Below, piece after piece: positions 1 through 8,183 of a stretch of 63,325 nt of DNA. This stretch comes from Gp6-AA40 sp036742665. GTDB lineage: Bacteria; Acidobacteriota; Vicinamibacteria; Vicinamibacterales; UBA2999. The notes below the pieces were generated by a model. The model saw nothing but the letters and a program-made list of their open reading frames with translations. It did no database searches and was not told the DNA's origin. Position 1 is the first letter of the stretch; every line of letters begins with the position of its first letter. The DNA lies in NCBI GenBank assembly GCA_036742665.1, contig DAINQP010000005.1:1-63325 (forward strand). Reading direction: 5' to 3'. Both the position numbers and the translations under genes were made by a program.

Positions 1-1
1 C

Positions 2-247
2 CTCACGGTGCTGATCACGACACACTACATGGACGAAGCCGACAAGCTCTGCGACCGCATCGCCATCGTCGATCATGGCAAGCTCGTCGCGCTGGATTCA
101 CCCGCGGCGCTGAAAGCGTCGATCCCGGGACGCGACCCGGCGTCGGTCACGCTCGACGATGTGTTCGTGCATTACACCGGCCGCGATCTGCGCGACGCGC
201 TCCAGGAGCCGAGCGCCGCGGATAGCCCATTCGTCTTGAGGCGATAA
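2..247 (+). CDS. ABC exporter ATPase, C-terminal fragment (cut by window edge)
   Basis: Only the last 81 residues are inside the window; the frame is open back to base 2, so the true start lies outside. The visible part runs through the switch (H-loop) region, TVLITTHYMDEADKLCDRIA, followed by the usual 'hGKLVALDSPAALKA' tail of drug- and daunorubicin-type (CcmA/YbhF-like) exporter ATPases. The next gene is an ABC-2 permease starting 3 bp after the stop, so this is the nucleotide-binding subunit of that exporter. Substrate unknown. The Walker motifs are off the window and could not be checked. Confidence 0.9.
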   Translation, partial: LTVLITTHYMDEADKLCDRIAIVDHGKLVALDSPAALKASIPGRDPASVTLDDVFVHYTGRDLRDALQEPSAADSPFVLRR

Positions 248-249
248 AC

Positions 250-1362
250 GTGCATAGAACCTGGGCCATCGTCGAACGTGAGATGCGGCGCTTCAGCAAG
301 AGCCCGATGATGATCGTCATGTCGATGATCTTCCCGCTGATGCAGTTGGTCGTGCTGGGCTACGCGTTCGGCGGCAACGTGAAGCATCTGAAGCTGGCCA
401 TCGTCGATCAGGACCACGGCGTGCCGGCGGTCAAGATCCGCGAGCTGGCCACCGCGGTGTCGTCAGGCGCCAGGACAGTGGATCTGCTGGACTACTCGGA
501 TTCGGGTCAAGCGATGGGTGACCTGCGCAACGGCGTCGTCAATGGCGTGCTGACGATTCCGCCGGACTTCTCGCGACGTCTGCTGACCAACAACGACCCG
601 CGCGTCGCCCTCATCTCGGACAACACCGATACGTTCGTCTCGGCGACGATGGCCGCCACCGTTGGCGCCTTCATCGGGCATTTGAACGCGCCGGAAACAC
701 CGGTTCGCGTCTCGGGTGCGGCGGGTCTCGACGTGGTCGAGGTGTATCCATACGTCCCCTACATTCAGTATCTGTTGCCGGGTTCGATCACGATGTCGAT
801 CTTCATGATGGTGATGATTGGCGGCGGCATCATCTTCATCGACGACAAGGCCCGCGGGCTCCACGAGGGGTATCTCGTCACGCCGATTACCAAGCTGGAA
901 CTGGTCGCCGGCTTCAACATCTCTGGCACCATCAAGGCCGTTCTGGCCGGCGCCGCCATCACGATCATCGGCTCGATCATCGCCGGCGTTCCCAGCCCGC
1001 TCGATCCAATGCGCTTTCTTCGGATGATGCTAGTCATTTCGATCACCGCGTTCGCGCTGATCAGCCTCATGTTTCTGTTGATGGTGCGCGTCACCGACCC
1101 GCTGATGCCGCGGATGATGTTCGGCCTTCTGAACACGGTGCTGTACTTCCCCAGTGGGGCGGTGTACCCGCAGCAGGGCTTCCCGGGCTGGATGCATGTC
1201 ATCGCCGTCGTGGACCCTTTCACCTATTCCGTACACGCCTTCAAGAGCCTGCTCCTCAAGAACACCGGCTTTGAGGCCATCGCCGGCGACGTCGCCTATC
1301 TCCTGGTGTTCTCCATCGTCGCGATGACCGCCGCCACCATGCTCTTCAAGCGCACGCTGTAA
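250..1362 (+). CDS. ABC-2 type transporter permease (YbhS/YbhR-like)
   Basis: 370-residue inner-membrane protein with the ABC-2 exporter plan. There is one N-terminal membrane helix (about residues 20-42), a large extracytoplasmic domain (about 45-170), then five more hydrophobic segments from about 178 to the C-terminus. GTG is chosen as start because it follows the ATPase stop by 2 bp and the MHRTWAIVEREMRRFSKSP opening is typical of the family. It pairs with the upstream ATPase. The following TetR gene begins 2 bp after its stop, giving a three-gene operon like the E. coli ybh exporter with CecR. Probably exports a toxic or hydrophobic compound; the substrate cannot be read from the sequence. 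Confidence 0.9.
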   Translation: MHRTWAIVEREMRRFSKSPMMIVMSMIFPLMQLVVLGYAFGGNVKHLKLAIVDQDHGVPAVKIRELATAVSSGARTVDLLDYSDSGQAMGDLRNGVVNGVLTIPPDFSRRLLTNNDPRVALISDNTDTFVSATMAATVGAFIGHLNAPETPVRVSGAAGLDVVEVYPYVPYIQYLLPGSITMSIFMMVMIGGGIIFIDDKARGLHEGYLVTPITKLELVAGFNISGTIKAVLAGAAITIIGSIIAGVPSPLDPMRFLRMMLVISITAFALISLMFLLMVRVTDPLMPRMMFGLLNTVLYFPSGAVYPQQGFPGWMHVIAVVDPFTYSVHAFKSLLLKNTGFEAIAGDVAYLLVFSIVAMTAATMLFKRTL

Positions 1363-1364
1363 CC

Positions 1365-1979
1365 GTGGACGAACGCGATCGCGAGACTCGGGAGCGCCTG
1401 ATCGAAAGCGCGACGCGCCTGTTTGCCGAGCGCGGCTTCGGGAAGGTCACGGTCCGCGAGATCTGCGAAGCCGCCCGCGCCAACATCGCCGCCGTGAACT
1501 ATCACTTCGGCGGCAAGAACGGCCTCTACCAGGAGATCGTCCAGTCCGCGATCCGGACGATGCACGGGACCACGGAGGAGATTCAGAAGGCGGGAGAAGG
1601 ACAGGCGCCCGAAGAACAGCTACGGATCTTCGTGCGCATCTTCCTCTCGCGCGTCGTCCAGGCGCGTGACGGCTGGATCCACCGCTTCATGGCGCACGAG
1701 CTTAACGACCCGACGGCGGCGCTGGATCTCGTCGTCAAGCAGGTGATCAAGCCGCGCATGGCGTACTTGGGTAGCGTCATCGCGACGCTGATCGGGTGTC
1801 GTCCCAACGATCCGCGTGTCCAGCACTCCGTCATGAGCGTGCAGGCGCAGTGCCTCGTGCTGCTCAACGACAAGATCGCGTCACGCTTTCACCCGTTCCA
1901 GGTCACGCCGAAGCGCCTCGAGCAGGTCGCGGACCACATCACGACGTTTTCGCTCGCCGGAATAAAGGCTCTGAAGTAA
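1365..1979 (+). CDS. TetR-family repressor, CecR-like
   Basis: 204 residues. The N-terminal TetR helix-turn-helix spans about residues 10-57, with the recognition region ANIAAVNYHFGGKNGLY typical of the CecR (YbiH) branch. The C-terminal ligand domain resembles the DUF1956/CerR type. GTG start 2 bp after the permease stop. By analogy with cecR beside ybhGFSR it most likely represses this exporter operon and is released by the exported compound. Family assignment is strong; autoregulation is inference, and its promoter is off-window. Confidence 0.88.
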   Translation: MDERDRETRERLIESATRLFAERGFGKVTVREICEAARANIAAVNYHFGGKNGLYQEIVQSAIRTMHGTTEEIQKAGEGQAPEEQLRIFVRIFLSRVVQARDGWIHRFMAHELNDPTAALDLVVKQVIKPRMAYLGSVIATLIGCRPNDPRVQHSVMSVQAQCLVLLNDKIASRFHPFQVTPKRLEQVADHITTFSLAGIKALK

Positions 1980-2330
1980 GCGGTGTAATCGCCTGTGGAC
2001 CTGCCGGCCGGCGGACGCCGACTCCGCACGCCGGGAAAGGCTCGCGCCGCTCTACTCGGCTGCCCCCACCGCGAGTAGGGATCAATCCACCGACAACCAT
2101 CGCGGCAAGCACCGCCATTGCTCGTTCGGTACGACACGGATCGCGCAGAGCGAACTCGCGGTGGTGAATCGCTTCGCTCGCTTTCCGTTCTCTGGGAGTC
2201 GTCGTGCTCCGACGGCGCCGCCATTCGGCAGGTCCATAGACGATGTGAAGTACGTAATTGACCTCGATGCCTCGGTGCCTGGTCCCTCGGTGTGTCGAAA
2301 TTCAAGTGAATTCCGTCGGACCGTGCGTAG
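1980..2330. other. Intergenic region between convergent genes
   Basis: 351 bp between the TetR gene and the ABC-F gene, whose 3' ends face each other. No convincing ORF. It holds one copy of a two-part element (2069-2112 and 2285-2297) that recurs at 39102-39166, also between convergent genes. No clear intrinsic terminator was recognised. Confidence 0.6.
2069..2112. repeat. 44-bp dispersed element, copy A
   Basis: Aligns without gaps to 39102-39145 at 35 of 44 positions. The outer ends are an inverted pair, CCGCGA and TCGCGG. A second shared block, the 13-mer CCTCGGTGTGTCG, follows at 2285-2297 here and at 39154-39166 in the other copy. The function is unknown. Its place between convergent genes would suit a terminator or mobile relic. 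Confidence 0.65.
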
Positions 2331-3968
2331 TCACGCGTGCACGCCCGGCGCTTCGTGGCCGGTGCGGGTGACGTACTCGACGTAAGAGCCCGGATACAGG
2401 TGCGGCTCTTTTTCGACGCCGGACTCCCCGCCCAATTCCAGCACGCGGTTGCTCAGCGCACGCAGGAAGGCACGGTCGTGCGATACGAACAGCATCGTTC
2501 CCTCGTAGTCCTTGAGCGCGTCAATCAGCATTTCCTTCGTGAACAGATCGAGATGGTTCGTCGGTTCATCGAGCACGAGGAAGTTCGGCGGATGCAGGAG
2601 CATTCGCGCGATCACGAGACGCGTCTTCTCGCCGCCTGACAGCGAACGGATTTTCTTATCGATGTCCTCGCCGGAGAACTGAAACGCCCCGGCCAGGTTG
2701 CGCAGAACGCCGATCGACTCGTCTGGGAAATCGCGCTGCAACTGCTCCTCGACGGTGAGATCGGGATCGAGCAGATCCAGCGCCTGCTGCGCGAAGTAGC
2801 CCATCTTCAGACTCGCGCCGAGCTTGACCTCTCCGGCATCCGGCTGCAGCGATCCGGCGACCATCTTGAGGAGCGTCGTCTTGCCGGCGCCGTTCTTCCC
2901 CATCACACACCAGCGCTCGCCGCGCCGGATGGTCATCTTCAGATCGTCGTAGACGACGCGACGCCCGTACGATTTCGACACGCCGTCAATGACGGCGACC
3001 TGATCCCCGGATCTCGGAGGCTGACGGAAGTCGAAGTGCACCACCTTCCGTTTCTTCGGCAGCTCAATCTTGTCGATTTTCTCCAGCGCCTTGACGCGGC
3101 TCTGCACCTGCGCCGCCTTCGCGGCATGGGCGGCAAACCGCTCGATGAACCGCTGCTCCTTGGCGAGCATCGCCTGCTGGCGCGCGTAGGCGGCCTCGCG
3201 ATTCGCTTCGCGGATCGCCCGTTCGCGCTCGTAGAAGTCGTAGTTGCCGGAGTAGACCGTGATCTCGCCGCCGTCGATCTCGGCGATCTTGCCGACGACG
3301 CGGTTCATGAACTCGCGGTCGTGCGAGGTCATCAGCAGCGCGCCTGAACGTGATTTCAGAAACGCCTCGAGCCAGATGATCGATTCGATATCGAGGTGGT
3401 TGGTTGGCTCGTCCATCAGCAGGACATCTGGCGCGCCGAGCAGTACGCGCGCCATCGCCACGCGCATCTTCCACCCGCCTGAGAGGAGTCCCACGTCGCC
3501 GTCGATGCGTTCGTCATCGAAGCCGAGGCCGTGGAGCACTTCGCGCGCCTGCGACTCGAGCCCGTAGCCACCGAGGTGTTCGTACTCCTCCTGCACTTCG
3601 CCGAAGCGGGCGAGGATGCGATCCATGTCGCCGGCGCGAGCGGGATCGCTCATCGCGTGCTGGAGATCTTCGAGCTCGTGATGCAAGTCGCCGAGCCGGC
3701 CGCTGCCGGCAATCGCCTCGTCCAGGACGGAGCGGCCCGACATCTCTTCGACATCCTGACGGAAGTAGCCAATCGTCAGCTTCTTCGGGACTGAGACGTC
3801 GCCCTCGTCTGGTGCCTCCTCGCCGACGATCATGCGGAAGAGCGTCGTCTTGCCGGCACCGTTAGGGCCGACAAGGCCGACCTTTTCACCAGGATTGAGC
3901 TGAAAGGACGCGTCCACGAACAGCACCTGCCGCCCGTACTGCTTCCCGACTCGGGAGAACGAGATCAC
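2331..3968 (-). CDS. ABC-F family ATPase (EttA/Uup/YheS type)
   Basis: 545-residue soluble protein with two ABC domains and no membrane segment. Domain 1 has Walker A GPNGAGKTT, signature LLSGGWKMR and Walker B/D-loop DEPTNHLDIES. Domain 2 has GKNGAGKTT, SLSGGEKTR and DEPTNHLDLFT. Between them lies a charged, Arg/Lys/Gln-rich linker (about residues 245-310) matching the ABC-F interdomain helices. Family members act on the ribosome in translation control or antibiotic protection; which role applies here cannot be told. The GTG start overlaps the stop of the upstream phzF-like gene by 4 bp, so the two are translationally coupled. Confidence 0.93.
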   Translation of the reverse strand: MISFSRVGKQYGRQVLFVDASFQLNPGEKVGLVGPNGAGKTTLFRMIVGEEAPDEGDVSVPKKLTIGYFRQDVEEMSGRSVLDEAIAGSGRLGDLHHELEDLQHAMSDPARAGDMDRILARFGEVQEEYEHLGGYGLESQAREVLHGLGFDDERIDGDVGLLSGGWKMRVAMARVLLGAPDVLLMDEPTNHLDIESIIWLEAFLKSRSGALLMTSHDREFMNRVVGKIAEIDGGEITVYSGNYDFYERERAIREANREAAYARQQAMLAKEQRFIERFAAHAAKAAQVQSRVKALEKIDKIELPKKRKVVHFDFRQPPRSGDQVAVIDGVSKSYGRRVVYDDLKMTIRRGERWCVMGKNGAGKTTLLKMVAGSLQPDAGEVKLGASLKMGYFAQQALDLLDPDLTVEEQLQRDFPDESIGVLRNLAGAFQFSGEDIDKKIRSLSGGEKTRLVIARMLLHPPNFLVLDEPTNHLDLFTKEMLIDALKDYEGTMLFVSHDRAFLRALSNRVLELGGESGVEKEPHLYPGSYVEYVTRTGHEAPGVHA

Positions 3969-4867
3969 ACGAGCAGCTCCCCGCGCCCGACGAGGACTGC
4001 GGTGCCGCCGACCTTCACGCCGGTAATGTTCCTGGCTTCGCCTTCGACGGACACGTAGATTTGGCTCGGGCGTTTCATCGCAACACCCTGGCTGATCTGA
4101 ATCGGGCGCGCAGGATCAGCGTTCACGACGCCATGATGAACGACGTAGCAGCCGACCGGACCGGCTGCGCTGCCAGTCGCCGGATCCTCGATGATGCCGA
4201 AGTCGGGCGCGAACATGCGTCCGTACACGCTGTCGTCCGGCGACGGTCCGCCAACGGAGAACAAGAAGATCGGCAGATCGAGGCCGCATGCCTCGCACAG
4301 CCGGCCAAAGCCTGACTTATCGGTCACTGCCCGATCCACCGCCGTATGATCGCGTAACGCCACGACGAGATACGGGACGCCGCACGACACTTCCTGCACG
4401 GGCAAGGTGTCCGAGAGATCGTCCGGCTTGAGACCAAGCGCGTCGGCGACCGCCGCACGCTGCGACACGATCGGACCGAACGTCGGCGGCCGCTGTGTCA
4501 TCCATCCGAAGTTCAGAATGCCATCCGCCCATTCGAGATCGACCGGCGTCGGCCCGATGTTGAGGCCGAAGACGAAACGCTTCGCGCTCTTCTTGATCAC
4601 GCCGGAATGCGCGAGCGCGAACGTGCTGCCGATCGTCGGATGGCCGGCCATAGGCATCTCGTTGAACGGCGTGAAAATGCGCATCCGGATGTCGGTATCG
4701 GGGCGCTCGTTCGGCAGGATGAATGTGCTCTCGGAGAAATTCATCTCGCGCGCGATGGCCTGCATCCGCGCACCATCGAGCCCCAGCGCATCGGTGAAGA
4801 CAGCGAGCTGATTACCGAACAGCGCCTGGTCGGTGAACACGTCGTAGTGAAGGTACGAAAGCGGCAT
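3965..4867 (-). CDS. PhzF-family isomerase/epimerase-like protein
   Basis: 300 residues from the ATG at 4867. This start was chosen because homologues begin MPLSYLHYDVFTD; an in-frame extension to 4894 has no family support. Visible PhzF motifs are NQLAVF near the N-terminus, the NFSES segment carrying the conserved catalytic glutamate, GHPTIGSTFAL, and the C-terminal EDPATGSAAGP motif. The fold is two pseudo-symmetric diaminopimelate-epimerase-like domains; reactions in the family vary and the substrate here is unknown. First gene of a pair with the ABC-F ATPase. No phenazine genes are nearby, so a pigment role is unlikely. Confidence 0.9.
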   Translation of the reverse strand: MPLSYLHYDVFTDQALFGNQLAVFTDALGLDGARMQAIAREMNFSESTFILPNERPDTDIRMRIFTPFNEMPMAGHPTIGSTFALAHSGVIKKSAKRFVFGLNIGPTPVDLEWADGILNFGWMTQRPPTFGPIVSQRAAVADALGLKPDDLSDTLPVQEVSCGVPYLVVALRDHTAVDRAVTDKSGFGRLCEACGLDLPIFLFSVGGPSPDDSVYGRMFAPDFGIIEDPATGSAAGPVGCYVVHHGVVNADPARPIQISQGVAMKRPSQIYVSVEGEARNITGVKVGGTAVLVGRGELLV

Positions 4868-4918
4868 ACACGCAGTATAGGAGGCGCCCCGCAACAGTTG
4901 TCCTACATGCGGCGGGTC

Positions 4919-5272
4919 TTAAGACGCACCGCCACGAAGACGCAGCCGGCGGCCGACGGCGAGCCCAAGGTGATACGCGCCTTCCTGCTGCAGCCACACA
5001 TGGCGCGCGTGGTTATCGGCCAACTCAACGATCAACATGCGAGCGGCCTCAGGCAGCGCCGCCGCGATCTGCTCGACGAGTTGCTCCTGCCGTTGAATGT
5101 CGACCGGGGCAAACAACTCGTCCTCATGGATCGCCTGGAGCAAGTCTTCGTACTCGGCCTCGCACTGGTCCTCGGCATCGGAGAACGACGGCACGTGGCG
5201 CAGCTTGCCGTCGAGTTCGAGTTTCTCAGCGCAGCGTTCGGCAAGCTCGAGCAGTTCGTCGGAGGTCGGCAT
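4919..5272 (-). CDS. Conserved hypothetical protein
   Basis: 117 residues, Glu/Leu-rich and predicted helical, with no signal peptide or membrane segment. Features include ADNHARHVWLQQEGAYHLG near the C-terminus and an acidic central stretch. It is preferred over the longer plus-strand reading frame through the same DNA because its composition is protein-like, whereas the opposite frame is Arg/His/Leu-rich in the manner of antisense frames. A degenerate REP-like inverted repeat (about 4911-4933) overlaps its 3' end. No function recognised. Confidence 0.62.
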   Translation of the reverse strand: MPTSDELLELAERCAEKLELDGKLRHVPSFSDAEDQCEAEYEDLLQAIHEDELFAPVDIQRQEQLVEQIAAALPEAARMLIVELADNHARHVWLQQEGAYHLGLAVGRRLRLRGGAS

Positions 5273-5290
5273 CTCCCTATGTTATGCCCC

Positions 5291-5333
5291 GGTTGCTGGT
5301 TGGTGGTCACCACGGAACTACTAACCACTAACC
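5291..5333. repeat. Heptad inverted array
   Basis: The left arm reads in 7-mers (GGTTGCT, GGTTGGT, GGTCACC). After a short interval the right arm reads ACTAACC twice, which is complementary in kind. It lies 18 bp upstream of the start of the 4919-5272 gene. Same class as the arrays at 22191, 26235, 47573 and 50477. Confidence 0.7.
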
Positions 5334-5534
5334 AAAGAGACGATGTTGTTGTGATTGTTCCGCGGCGGAACGCGAATGTTCGTGGGGCACTCGTGCAACG
5401 CGCGTGTAAAACGCCGCAATTGTGGTGTGTTTCGTGCCCGCGATGATCGCGAATCGGGCGGCGTGTGTCTTGCTTTGGTTCAGGGCACCGAAAGCCATCG
5501 GGACCAATCAACACACCTTCAAGGGAACTTCTTC

Positions 5535-5729
5535 ATGCACGCGCGAGCACTTGTCGATCGAGTCCGGGGGGAATTCAACGAAATGCCGGGTCTTCAGCTC
5601 ACCATCCCACAGGCCTCCAGGCTGCTCGGGATCGAACATGACGCGTGCCGCGATGTGATTGAAACGTTGGTGGCCTCGTCGTTCCTGCGACGAACGCCAG
5701 CGGGAATGGTCGTCCGGACCGAGCGCTAA
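5535..5729 (+). CDS. Small helix-turn-helix-like protein
   Basis: 64 residues from the ATG at 5535; the frame is open further upstream but only this part looks conserved. The pattern LTIPQASRLLGIEHDACRDV, then LVASSFLRRTPAG, reads as a winged-helix-like fold, and small proteins with this layout are common in Acidobacteriota. It might be a DNA-binding accessory factor. It ends 24 bp before the convergent hemD gene. Function not assigned. Confidence 0.6.
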   Translation: MHARALVDRVRGEFNEMPGLQLTIPQASRLLGIEHDACRDVIETLVASSFLRRTPAGMVVRTER

Positions 5730-5753
5730 TCTGCCAGGCCGCCTGCAGGCCGC

Positions 5754-6605
5754 CTACGTACGTTTAACGCGCAGGATGTGAGCGGCCTGTTCGGCGGCTT
5801 CGCGCACCAGGAACCCCATTTTCGGATGCGTCGGCTCCATATCGGGCGCGATCCCCTGCTCTCGCATCTCCTCTGACGTGGTCGGGCCGATCGACGCGAC
5901 GACGCACGTCATGAGACCGCGCCTGACAGCGTCGCCCATCCCGATCGAGTCGGCGACCTTCAGCAGGTGCACGACCTGAGTTGCCGTCGTGAACAGCGCC
6001 ACATCGATCTGGCCAGTGGCAATGGCGCGTACGGCGGCTTCGAGCGGGGCCAGGTCGTCCGGCAGCGCCCACTGATAGACGGGCACCCGAGTGACCTGCG
6101 CGCCTCGCGCCTCGAGACCCGCGAGGAGATCCGGATTCGAGGCGCCATACTCCTGCACGGCTACGCGCTTACCGGATAGCGGAAACTCCCGCTGCTTGTC
6201 GTCAAGCGAGGAAAGCACTTCACGCCAGGTATTGGGCTCGGGCGCGACGAGCCAGGGCGTTAACCCCAACTCCCGGAGCACCGAAACGGGCTTTGGTCCT
6301 CGCGCCAGGAGCTTCGTCCGACCAAGCGCACTCACGAACGCGTCACGATTGCCCTTGACCTGCTCGACGACACCAACGAGCGCGCGCGTACCGACGCCGG
6401 TCAACAGGATGACGAGATCGAACTCGTCGCGTTCGAGCGCATCGGCAAAGGCGACGACGTCGGGATTGGAGTCGAGCGGCACCTCGCGCATCGAGGGTGC
6501 CGAAATGGGTTGGCCACCGTACGAGGAGATGATTGACGCCATCTCCTTCGCACGGCGGCTTTCAAGACTTAAAACACGAAGGCTATCGAAGCTCGGAGCA
6601 GACAA
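5754..6605 (-). CDS. hemD: Uroporphyrinogen-III synthase (HemD-like)
   Basis: 283 residues, near the family's usual length. Begins with TTG 18 bp after the amtB stop, so it is read from the same transcript. Family traits visible: LRVLSLESRRAKEM at the N-terminus, LVILLTGVGTRALV, the second-domain start GKRVAVQEYGASN, and DVALFTTATQVVHLL. It closes hydroxymethylbilane into uroporphyrinogen III, the precursor of haem and of sirohaem. Because NirB in this window needs sirohaem and AmtB supplies ammonium, the amtB-hemD pairing hints at nitrogen-assimilation use; that is inference. No C-terminal response-regulator-type DNA-binding domain (as in NnaR) is present. Confidence 0.85.
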   Translation of the reverse strand: MSAPSFDSLRVLSLESRRAKEMASIISSYGGQPISAPSMREVPLDSNPDVVAFADALERDEFDLVILLTGVGTRALVGVVEQVKGNRDAFVSALGRTKLLARGPKPVSVLRELGLTPWLVAPEPNTWREVLSSLDDKQREFPLSGKRVAVQEYGASNPDLLAGLEARGAQVTRVPVYQWALPDDLAPLEAAVRAIATGQIDVALFTTATQVVHLLKVADSIGMGDAVRRGLMTCVVASIGPTTSEEMREQGIAPDMEPTHPKMGFLVREAAEQAAHILRVKRT

Positions 6606-6623
6606 TCGCCCAATTCTAGTCGG

Positions 6624-7853
6624 CTATTCGCCGCCTCCATGCAGGTAGGCTTCCTCGCCGTGCATCGTCACGTCGAGGCCGGTGGCCTCGTCGGACTGCG
6701 ACGCGCGCAGCGGGATGAACAAACCGATGACCTTGAGCAGGATGAAGCTCATGCCGCCGCTGTACACGATCGCTGTCCCAACGGCCAATGCCTGGATAGC
6801 GACCTGGCCGGGGTTGCCAGCGATGAGTCCGTCGAATACGCCGTTGATGCTCTTCTCAGCGAAGACACCAGTCAGGATCGCGCCCACGGTTCCGCCAACG
6901 CCATGCGCCGCGACGACGTCGAGCGAGTCGTCCAGTGACGTCCTGGCGCGGATGATCAACGCTAGATAGCTCGGCACCGCGGCAATCGCGCCCAGCGCGA
7001 TCGCGCTCATCGGGCTGATGAAACCGGCCGCGGGCGTGATGGCCACCAGGCCGACGACGATCGCGGTCGCGCATCCGACCGCCGTCGGCTTCCCTGACCG
7101 CATCATGTCAAGGAACGTCCAGACGACCAGCGTGGCGGCGGGGGCGAGCATCGTCGTCACGAAGGCCAGTCCGGCAATGGGACTGGCAGCAACCGCGCTA
7201 CCAGCGTTGAAACCGAACCACCCGAACCAGAGAAGGCCGGCGCCGAGGAGAACCGTGGGAATGTTGTGCGGAAGGATGGACGCGTGGCCGTAATCGGACC
7301 GCTTGCCCACGACCATAGCCGCGACGAGCGCGGCCGCGCCGGCATTGACGTGGACGACGGTGCCACCGGCGAAGTCCCATGCGCCCATGTCCGCCAGCCA
7401 GCCGCCACCCCACACCCAGTGCGCCATCGGCGCGTAGACGACGACTGACCACAACGAGATGAACAGGAGATACGCGGAGAACCGCATGCGCTCAACGATC
7501 GCTCCTGAGATCAGCGCCGCGGTAATGATGCAGAACGTCGCCTGGAAGGCCATGTAGAGCATGTGCGGAATGGTGAGCGGCACGACGGCGTCCTTGGCTT
7601 CGAGGCCAACGCCGTTGAGGAACGCAAAGCGCAGGTCACCAAGCCAGTCGCTACCGCCGGGACTGAGCGCGAGGGAGTAGCCAACCAACGCCCAGAGCAC
7701 GCCCACGAACCCCAGGGAGATGAAACTCATCATCATCGTGTTCAGGGCGTTCTTGCTGCGCACCAGCCCGCCGTAGAAGAACGCCAGTGCCGGCGTCATC
7801 AAAAGCACCAGGGCGGTTGAAATCAGCATCCACGCGGTATCAGCTTGGTTCAT
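6624..7853 (-). CDS. amtB: Ammonium transporter AmtB
   Basis: 409 residues with about eleven hydrophobic helices, the standard Amt/MEP/Rh length. Motifs visible: DTAWMLISTALVLLMTPALAFFYGG at the N-terminus, DFAGGTVVHVNAGAAAL with a pore histidine, and LDVVAAHGVGGTVGAILTG with the second. The start has a good Shine-Dalgarno (GAGGTGAGG) just upstream. Conducts ammonium across the inner membrane. No glnK gene is adjacent, unlike the usual glnK-amtB pair; hemD follows instead. The 330 bp upstream contain several inverted repeats that could be operators. Confidence 0.96.
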   Translation of the reverse strand: MNQADTAWMLISTALVLLMTPALAFFYGGLVRSKNALNTMMMSFISLGFVGVLWALVGYSLALSPGGSDWLGDLRFAFLNGVGLEAKDAVVPLTIPHMLYMAFQATFCIITAALISGAIVERMRFSAYLLFISLWSVVVYAPMAHWVWGGGWLADMGAWDFAGGTVVHVNAGAAALVAAMVVGKRSDYGHASILPHNIPTVLLGAGLLWFGWFGFNAGSAVAASPIAGLAFVTTMLAPAATLVVWTFLDMMRSGKPTAVGCATAIVVGLVAITPAAGFISPMSAIALGAIAAVPSYLALIIRARTSLDDSLDVVAAHGVGGTVGAILTGVFAEKSINGVFDGLIAGNPGQVAIQALAVGTAIVYSGGMSFILLKVIGLFIPLRASQSDEATGLDVTMHGEEAYLHGGGE

Positions 7854-7973
7854 TCCCTCACCTCGAAAGGACGCGCCTCACCTATGAGGCGCGCAGAGCG
7901 CCTCAAGCACAGCAAGCGAAGTGCCACGGCTTCCGTCAGAAGTGTCGGGAAATGCCAAGGATCGCGGCCAGAC

Positions 7974-8000
7974 GTCTGTGACGCGAACCCCGTCACAGAC
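7974..8000. promoter_or_regulatory. Perfect 10-bp hairpin upstream of amtB
   Basis: GTCTGTGACG (7974-7983) and CGTCACAGAC (7991-8000) pair perfectly around a 7-nt loop, about 120 bp upstream of the amtB start. No T-run follows on either strand, so it does not look like an intrinsic terminator for the TPR gene upstream. Could be a leader structure or protein site. Confidence 0.5.
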
Positions 8001-8026
8001 ATTGTTGTAGATTAAACGAATCACAC

Positions 8027-8136
8027 GACATAAATGTCTGAACGATCGGAGGCATCGGCGACGCCGGCTCCTCGACGACCGAACCGTGCACCGCTGACAC
8101 GTAACGTCGCAACGACGTCGCCAGACATTTTTGTCT
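8027..8136. promoter_or_regulatory. Operator-like palindromes upstream of amtB
   Basis: This AT-richer stretch holds GACATAAATGTC (8027-8038, 5+5 palindrome), ACGTCG-CAA-CGACGT (8104-8118) and AGACA-TTTT-TGTCT (8123-8136). The last contains ACATTTTTG, also found upstream of the ANTAR gene and the nitrate reductase operon. Likely regulator sites of the amtB promoter; the regulator is unknown. No sigma-54 promoter (TGGCAC-N5-TTGC) was recognised. The whole 7854-8183 interval has no gene. Confidence 0.45.
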
Positions 8137-8183
8137 AATGTCTAAGTTTGTAGATCAATTATGTCGTTATGTGGGGTTCGACC

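Noticed and set aside
3965..4867. Phenazine biosynthesis gene
   Set aside because: PhzF-like proteins are widespread outside phenazine pathways and no other phz gene is nearby.
4607..5446. 279-residue plus-strand reading frame
   Set aside because: It is antisense to the PhzF-like gene and the 4919-5272 gene and is Arg/His/Leu-rich, as expected for a shadow frame in GC-rich DNA.
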